Source of the DNA: Methanosarcina sp.
Lineage (GTDB): Archaea > Halobacteriota > Methanosarcinia > Methanosarcinales > Methanosarcinaceae
Reading direction: 5' to 3'
Length of the DNA: 10,877 bases
Assembly (NCBI GenBank): GCA_013330315.1
Contig: DUIO01000358.1
Location: forward strand, 5,867 to 16,743
The notes beneath the pieces are model-generated. The model saw nothing but the letters and a program-made list of their open reading frames with translations, made no database searches and was not told the DNA's origin. A program made the position numbers and the translations under genes. This document shows, one piece after another, positions 6,999 through 10,877 of the stretch. How positions within the stretch are numbered: the first letter of the stretch is position 1; every line of letters begins with the position of its first letter.

Positions 6999-7010
6999 TT
7001 ATATGATTTG

Positions 7011-7021
7011 TTTTTTATATA
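7011..7021 (-). promoter_or_regulatory. TATA box for the DUF5996 gene
   Basis: The minus strand reads TATATAAAAAA, a very good archaeal TATA element. Transcription would start near 6990 and give a leader of about 60 bases carrying the inverted repeat and the GAGGGGG ribosome binding site. Confidence 0.55.
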
Positions 7022-7125
7022 ACCCCGACAATTTATAAATTTAAAATATTTCCTCTCCCGGGGTAAAAAAGTTAGAATATGATACTAAAACAGGGCCTTT
7101 CAGGCTTATTGTTTAAGCTTATCTT

Positions 7126-7488
7126 TCAGATAACCTTCAAATGTTCTACATATTCTATTACCGACCCGTCAGCATGTTTTACCGTCATGTTCCTGCCGGT
7201 CGGGACTCTTGCCGGTCCCCGTAGAATTTCAGCTCCTTTTTCTTCCAGATAAGCCCTGAACTCATCGAGAGAATCGACAAGGAAAGTAGCCTGTGTTCTT
7301 CTGAACGGCTTCAGAGTTTCTTCAGAACCGGCTATTAATAGAACGTTCCCTACCTGAGCCAGTTCCAGGCCTATTTGAGGCATTTCAAAATGCATAGTTG
7401 CAGGTTCGCCAAGGAGTTCTTTGTAAAATTCGAGGGCGGAATTAAGATCAGTTACATAAAGGCGAGAGAGGGTTTGAAGGATTTTCAT
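7126..7488 (-). CDS. VOC/glyoxalase-fold family protein
   Basis: This is a small 120-residue protein starting MKILQTLSRLYVTDLNSALE and ending GRNMTVKHADGSVIEYVEHL. The pattern is that of vicinal-oxygen-chelate proteins (glyoxalase I, bleomycin-resistance proteins, dioxygenases): two beta-alpha-beta-beta-beta modules, about 1-55 and 62-118, in a single-domain chain that would act as a dimer. Glu112 sits at the usual last metal-ligand position. The first ligand position, usually His in strand one, is Arg9, so metal-dependent catalysis is doubtful and a binding role is possible. I chose the ATG at 7488 because the VOC fold begins there and a TATA box lies about 40 bases upstream. An in-frame upstream ATG at 7566 would add 26 residues foreign to the family and would lie upstream of that TATA box. 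It diverges from the glycosidase-like gene. Confidence 0.85.
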   Translation of the reverse strand: MKILQTLSRLYVTDLNSALEFYKELLGEPATMHFEMPQIGLELAQVGNVLLIAGSEETLKPFRRTQATFLVDSLDEFRAYLEEKGAEILRGPARVPTGRNMTVKHADGSVIEYVEHLKVI

Positions 7489-7525
7489 ACTGCTAAACTC
7501 TTTTTTATTTAGTGTAAAATTCTCG

Positions 7526-7537
7526 AAATATTTATGC
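7526..7537 (-). promoter_or_regulatory. TATA box for the VOC gene
   Basis: The minus strand reads GCATAAATATTT. Transcription about 25 bases downstream (near 7506) would give an 18-base leader to the ATG at 7488. This supports that start over the longer frame from 7566. Confidence 0.45.
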
Positions 7538-7626
7538 TTTTCATTCCTGAGTAAACCGGAACACACTAATAAATCTACTCCAGTCCTGTTTTTCCTTATC
7601 TAACCGATGACCTTTATCATAGAATT

Positions 7627-7650
7627 TTAATTTCAGGCTTAATTTCAGGC
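7627..7650. repeat. Perfect 12-bp tandem repeat in the divergent VOC/glycosidase promoter region
   Basis: TTAATTTCAGGC occurs twice, back to back. It lies about 90 bases upstream of the VOC TATA box and 15-40 bases upstream of either candidate TATA element of the glycosidase-like gene (TTTAAAAT at 7665-7672, or TTATTTAT at 7693-7700). That position suits a tandem regulator site. The 11-mer TTTCAGGCTTA from the repeat junction recurs at 7098-7108, just past the VOC stop. Confidence 0.5.
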
Positions 7651-7664
7651 TAGAAATAAAAAAA

Positions 7665-7700
7665 TTTAAAATCTTAGTAAGTGTTTTACTAGTTATTTAT
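7665..7700 (+). promoter_or_regulatory. Candidate promoter with inverted repeat for the glycosidase-like gene
   Basis: Two TATA-like elements, TTTAAAAT (7665-7672) and TTATTTAT (7693-7700), flank a perfect inverted repeat TAGTAA-GTGTT-TTACTA (7675-7691). If the first TATA is used, the repeat covers the region just before the start site (near 7693) and could be an operator. If the second is used, it lies directly upstream of it. The weak ribosome binding site AAGGA follows at about 7726-7730, before the ATG at 7739. Confidence 0.35.
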
Positions 7701-7738
7701 GCCTGATTATACGAATAAAGGATAAAAGGAAAAAATAA

Positions 7739-9772
7739 ATGAAAACTAAGAAAAAATTATTTCAATCAGTTTTGGTATCAGCAATTTTTATTTTATTTCT
7801 ACTTGTTGTGTCGTCTGCAGCACTGGTAAATAAAGAATTGGAAAATTCGGTTATTCCGGAAACCGGAATAGAACAAAAACCCGTTTATGGTGCAGAATAT
7901 TCAAACGTCGAAATCCCATCATGGTTTATTCCAGGCTCAATATTTTCCGCAAACCTCACTGTAAAAAATACGGGTAAAGAGACCTGGGTCAGGGATGGCA
8001 AAGAGCCAGTTTTCATATCTTACCACTGGAAGCGGGCTGATGAAACTGTTATTCATGATGGGCTCAGGACATCTCTTGAATATAATGTAAGTCCCGAATC
8101 CATAATAAATTCCAGTGTCCTGATAGAGACACCTGATCTGGAAGGGAATTATACACTTACTATAGACCTTGTAAAGGAGGAGGTTACTTGGTTTGAGATT
8201 CAGGGTGCAAATACCTTTGAAAAAGAAATTGAAATCTCAAAAAGCTTCCTGGAACAGAAAGGAACACTCGAATACAAGACAGACTATCCGGAAATAAACG
8301 AACTGAATAATCTTATAGTAAGTACAACCAATTCTTCAGCAAATGTTTTTATAGACCACGGGAAACTGGTTTTTGGGTTTTATGCAGGTTCAGGTTACCC
8401 GCAGGTCTGGGTTCGCGACAGTGCAACTATTATTCAAACAGGAAGATATCTTTTCCCTGATATTTACTTTGGTTCCTGGATTGAAGCATTTTGTGAAAAT
8501 CAACCTGAAAACGGTTCTATTTACGACTATATTTCCCCATATGGCAATGATAAAAACACAGTTGAAACCGATCAGGAAGCAAGTCTTGTCCATTCTGCGT
8601 ATCTATATTATAAAATGACTGGAAATACTTCGTGGCTTGAGAAACCTGTGCGGGAAAAGAGGATTGTTGACCGGCTGGATGATTCCCTTATGTGGGTTTT
8701 ACTGAACCGCTATAATAGCAGCTACGGATTGATAACAGGGGCTCATACTGCAGACTGGGGTGATGTCCAGTTTGAGGACGCTCCCGGGACTCATATTTCA
8801 GATAAAACACACTGGATATGTGATATCTATGATAATTCCATCTTTTTTCAGGCATGTAACGAACTTTCAATGATGTATTCAGATCTTGAAGAAAACGAGA
8901 GGGCAGCTTTCTGGGCTGATACTGCTTTTTTGATTAAAAAAAATACAAACAAACACCTCTGGCAGCAGGATAAAGGATATTATAAAATGCATATCCATGT
9001 CTCACCTGTCCGCCCTGAATTTAATGAAGATGGGATGTTTCCGATGGGTGGAAACGTGATTGCCATAAAGTCAGGCATTGCAAACCATTCCCAGGCAGAG
9101 CAGATCTTTGAAACTGCCATAGAAAGAAAAAAACAGGTAAATGCAAGTACAATCGGTTGTGTCCTCACCCCTGCTTATCCTGCAAAATTCTTTGTAAATC
9201 CATGTATGGACGAGGAATATGAGTACCAAAACGGTGGCCAATGGGACTGGTTTGCAGGTAGATTGATTCTTCAGGAGTTTATTAATGGTCGGAATGAAGA
9301 CGCACTTATCCATCTGAGAGAAATAGCAAGCCAGGACAATCGCCTGGGAGGATTTTACGAATGGCATACCCTTAACGGTACAGGCAAAGGGAGCCCAATT
9401 TTTCTAGGAAGTGCCGGTGTGCTGGGGCAATGCATAATAGAGGGCTATTTTGGTGTGGACCTTTCGGCTAACACTCTGGTAATTACGCCAGGGCTCGGGA
9501 CAAATAACGGCTCCATATCTCTATATGAACCTGCATCAGATATCCGGCTCTCATACAATTATACCATGCCTCAGAATAACACCGTACTATTTGATTATGA
9601 AACAAATTACCCGGGAGAAATAAGATTTAATTTCCTGATACCTGAGAATAAAAGAGTTTACATAGACTCTGATATTCTTCCTCCAAGTGCTTACTATAAT
9701 GGCAAAAATGGAAAATATCTTACATTTAGCAGTGAAAGCAACAGGTCAGCTTACAAAATTGTTTACTACTGA
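7739..9772 (+). CDS. Secreted glycoside-hydrolase-like protein: Ig-like domain plus (alpha/alpha)6-barrel
   Basis: The protein has 677 residues. Residues 1-28 form a signal peptide or anchor (MKTKKK, then hydrophobic 11-25, then SSAA). About 52-168 is an Ig-like domain of the type attached to surface-sugar enzymes: VPV-like strands, NTGKETW, FISYHWKRADETVIHDGLRT, EGNYTLTIDLVKEEVTWF. About 180-575 looks like a six-hairpin glycosidase barrel with YPQVWVRDSATI at 220-231, GAHTADWGD at 334-342, NGGQWDWFAGRLI at 498-510, and FYEWHTLNGTGKGSP at 539-553. A beta-rich C-terminal part follows. By analogy with GH63-like enzymes, Glu541 (in YEW before TGKG) could be the base and Asp339 or Asp342 the acid; this is inference and no family is assigned. 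Fifteen N-X-S/T sequons are spread along it (for example Asn72, 116, 124, 326, 546, 668), consistent with an exported, glycosylated archaeal protein. It may cut surface or environmental polysaccharide. It converges with a glycosyltransferase gene. Confidence 0.8.
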   Translation: MKTKKKLFQSVLVSAIFILFLLVVSSAALVNKELENSVIPETGIEQKPVYGAEYSNVEIPSWFIPGSIFSANLTVKNTGKETWVRDGKEPVFISYHWKRADETVIHDGLRTSLEYNVSPESIINSSVLIETPDLEGNYTLTIDLVKEEVTWFEIQGANTFEKEIEISKSFLEQKGTLEYKTDYPEINELNNLIVSTTNSSANVFIDHGKLVFGFYAGSGYPQVWVRDSATIIQTGRYLFPDIYFGSWIEAFCENQPENGSIYDYISPYGNDKNTVETDQEASLVHSAYLYYKMTGNTSWLEKPVREKRIVDRLDDSLMWVLLNRYNSSYGLITGAHTADWGDVQFEDAPGTHISDKTHWICDIYDNSIFFQACNELSMMYSDLEENERAAFWADTAFLIKKNTNKHLWQQDKGYYKMHIHVSPVRPEFNEDGMFPMGGNVIAIKSGIANHSQAEQIFETAIERKKQVNASTIGCVLTPAYPAKFFVNPCMDEEYEYQNGGQWDWFAGRLILQEFINGRNEDALIHLREIASQDNRLGGFYEWHTLNGTGKGSPIFLGSAGVLGQCIIEGYFGVDLSANTLVITPGLGTNNGSISLYEPASDIRLSYNYTMPQNNTVLFDYETNYPGEIRFNFLIPENKRVYIDSDILPPSAYYNGKNGKYLTFSSESNRSAYKIVYY

Positions 9773-9817
9773 TCTGTCCCACAGGATCTCTGAAATTCCG
9801 GAAACTGTATAAATTTA

Positions 9818-9846
9818 AAGTGAGGTTTTCCTCATTTCTTTTTATT
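9818..9846 (+). terminator. Hairpin and T-run terminator after the glycosidase-like gene
   Basis: The stem AAGTGAGG (9818-9825) / CCTCATTT (9830-9837), with loop TTTT and one G-U pair, is followed by CTTTTTATT. It lies 45 bases past the stop, in the gap between two converging genes. On the other strand the fold is weaker and followed by TTTAAATTTAT, so it could partly serve the glycosyltransferase too. Confidence 0.6.
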
Positions 9847-9870
9847 GGATAGATTCATAAAAAGTTTAAA

Positions 9871-9902
9871 ATGCCGTTTTTGTCGGAGATTTTGCCGGGC
9901 AT
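9871..9902 (-). terminator. Weak possible terminator after the glycosyltransferase
   Basis: On the minus strand ATGCC pairs with GGCAT across a 22-base loop, which itself can form CCG-ACAAAAA-CGG. The fold is followed by TTTAAACTTTTT. It lies 21 bases past the glycosyltransferase stop. The stem is short, so this is tentative. Confidence 0.25.
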
Positions 9903-9922
9903 AGATATTACGGTTGTATCTT

Positions 9923-10813
9923 TTAAGTTGTGGAAACCAGGGATTTCAGTCTGCTGACTACCAGCTTTCTGTATTCAACAAGTCTGTGGTTCCAGTAATA
10001 TTCCCTGATTTCTGTATCCTTTATCCTTTCTTCATTTTTGATAACGGGCTTTATGTATCCCAGTAAAAAGGCTATTCCTGTATAATGCGGTCTTTTTAAG
10101 GTATAATTTAACACATTCAGCATTATAAGTACAGGATTTTTGTTTAAATAGTAGGCCATATACCCGTTGTATTTATAGCCTTTCCACAGTCCCTGGGCAC
10201 TGCTTGTTAGTCTTTTTTCTATCATCCGGATTTCGTTAAACCTCTGGATATGCCAGCCACGCAGTATAGCTTTTACGTTTGATATCGAATCTGCAGAGGG
10301 TTCCAGTGAAAAGCCATCGGTATCAAAAAAGCATTCTTTTGACCAGACCCTTCCCGTGCCCGAGGGGAAGTTCTCAGCCTGTCCGGACAGTTCTAACTTT
10401 CCATTAATTTCGTGGTACAGCCCGCCGCTTGCAATGCCCAGTTTTTCGTTGTTTTCAAATTCATGGAGTATTTTTTCAAAATACTCTTTTTCCAGCACCG
10501 TGTCCGCATCCATCGAAGCAATGTAATTATAACTTATTTTGTTTCTCTCACAATATTTTATTATGAAGTCAAAGCCGCTTTTATAAACATAGGACACGTG
10601 AAAAATTATGTCTCTTGGCTGAGGCGGCAAATGTATAGTTTTTATCCAGGAATATCTGGACACGAAACGGTGTATTATTTTTGGAGAATTGTCGGTACTT
10701 CCGTCATCAATAATTAGCCAGAGAACAGGTTTTAAAGTTTGATTAATTACGGATTCCGCTACTTGCCGAAGAAGCTTTTCTTCATCTTTTACAGGCGTAA
10801 TCAACACATACAC
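9923..10813 (-). CDS. Family 2 glycosyltransferase (GT-A fold)
   Basis: The protein has about 296 residues and resembles nucleotide-sugar-dependent GT2 enzymes. The nucleotide-binding start is VLITPVKDEEKLLRQVAESV (3-22), followed by LIIDDGSTD at 33-41. The metal-binding DxD is MDADTV with Asp102 and Asp104. An acceptor-side region GTGRVW at 152-157 and SAD at 173-175 follow. The C-terminal third (about 205-296) is basic and aromatic with only a weak hydrophobic stretch at 244-258, so the protein is soluble or membrane-peripheral. It would add a sugar to a surface glycan, polysaccharide or lipid; donor and acceptor are unknown. The start is uncertain: the chosen GTG at 10813 lies 11 bases after GAGGGGG, and an in-frame stop at 10820-10822 excludes a longer protein. 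The ATG at 10821-10823 is in another frame. GTG at codon 3 is an alternative. Confidence 0.88.
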   Translation of the reverse strand: MYVLITPVKDEEKLLRQVAESVINQTLKPVLWLIIDDGSTDNSPKIIHRFVSRYSWIKTIHLPPQPRDIIFHVSYVYKSGFDFIIKYCERNKISYNYIASMDADTVLEKEYFEKILHEFENNEKLGIASGGLYHEINGKLELSGQAENFPSGTGRVWSKECFFDTDGFSLEPSADSISNVKAILRGWHIQRFNEIRMIEKRLTSSAQGLWKGYKYNGYMAYYLNKNPVLIMLNVLNYTLKRPHYTGIAFLLGYIKPVIKNEERIKDTEIREYYWNHRLVEYRKLVVSRLKSLVSTT

Positions 10814-10854
10814 AAATATTCATTCCCCCTCAATAAGTAAAGAAATTTATGGGG

Positions 10855-10861
10855 ATATATA
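10855..10861 (-). promoter_or_regulatory. TATA box for the glycosyltransferase gene
   Basis: The minus strand reads CTATATATCC. A start about 25 bases downstream (near 10833) would give a leader of about 20 bases carrying GAGGGGG at 10825-10831. The gene therefore seems to begin its own transcript at the right edge of the window. Confidence 0.5.
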
Positions 10862-10877
10862 GTTACCGTGTTAAGTT

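Noticed and set aside
7489..7566. Longer VOC protein starting at the ATG at 7566
   Set aside because: The extra 26 residues do not belong to the VOC fold and the predicted TATA box would lie inside them; the ATG at 7488 starts exactly at the first strand.
7098..7641. TTTCAGGCTTA on both sides of the VOC gene as target-site duplications of a mobile insertion
   Set aside because: The 11-mers lie at unequal distances from the gene, no terminal inverted repeats or transposase are present, and one copy belongs to the tandem repeat at 7627-7650.

Overview
The window looks like chromosomal DNA from a methanogenic archaeon of the Methanosarcina type. This is inferred from four things. Coding DNA is moderately AT-rich and intergenic DNA is very AT-rich and long. 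Archaeal TATA boxes lie roughly 40-90 bases before several starts. Some starts have GAGGGGG-type ribosome binding sites. The proteins include a MEDS-domain sensor kinase, a chemotaxis/PAS fusion and an asparagine-sequon-rich secreted enzyme. No tRNA, rRNA, CRISPR array or intact insertion sequence is visible.

Left part (1-2212): the 3' end of a large CheR-type/PAS signalling protein enters from the left edge. Its stop codon overlaps (ATGA) the start of what looks like a frameshifted, truncated remnant of a second gene (1506-1648). About 560 bases of AT-rich DNA follow. They hold a strong 15-bp hairpin (1704-1737), a doubtful 69-codon minus-strand frame, and a set of nested inverted repeats (2022-2132) that would fold best as a plus-strand RNA.

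Middle part (2213-7488), all on the minus strand and apparently separate transcription units: an alpha/beta hydrolase with a complete Ser-Asp-His triad; an 802-residue MEDS-PAS-PAS-PAS-HisKA_2-HATPase histidine kinase with no response regulator beside it; a DUF5996 protein with a tandem-repeat charged tail; and a small VOC/glyoxalase-fold protein. Gaps of roughly 150-370 bases separate the genes. Several gaps contain inverted or tandem repeats at places where regulators or RNA folds could act.

Right part (7489-10877): the VOC gene and a large secreted glycosidase-like gene diverge from an intergenic region with a perfect 12-bp tandem repeat and a 6+6 inverted repeat. The glycosidase-like protein has a signal peptide, an Ig-like domain, an (alpha/alpha)6-barrel and 15 N-glycosylation sequons. 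It converges on a family 2 glycosyltransferase, with a clear hairpin/T-run terminator between them. These two genes suggest work on extracellular or surface polysaccharide. The two sensor proteins at the left suggest environmental signalling. No sequence evidence ties the two halves into one pathway.
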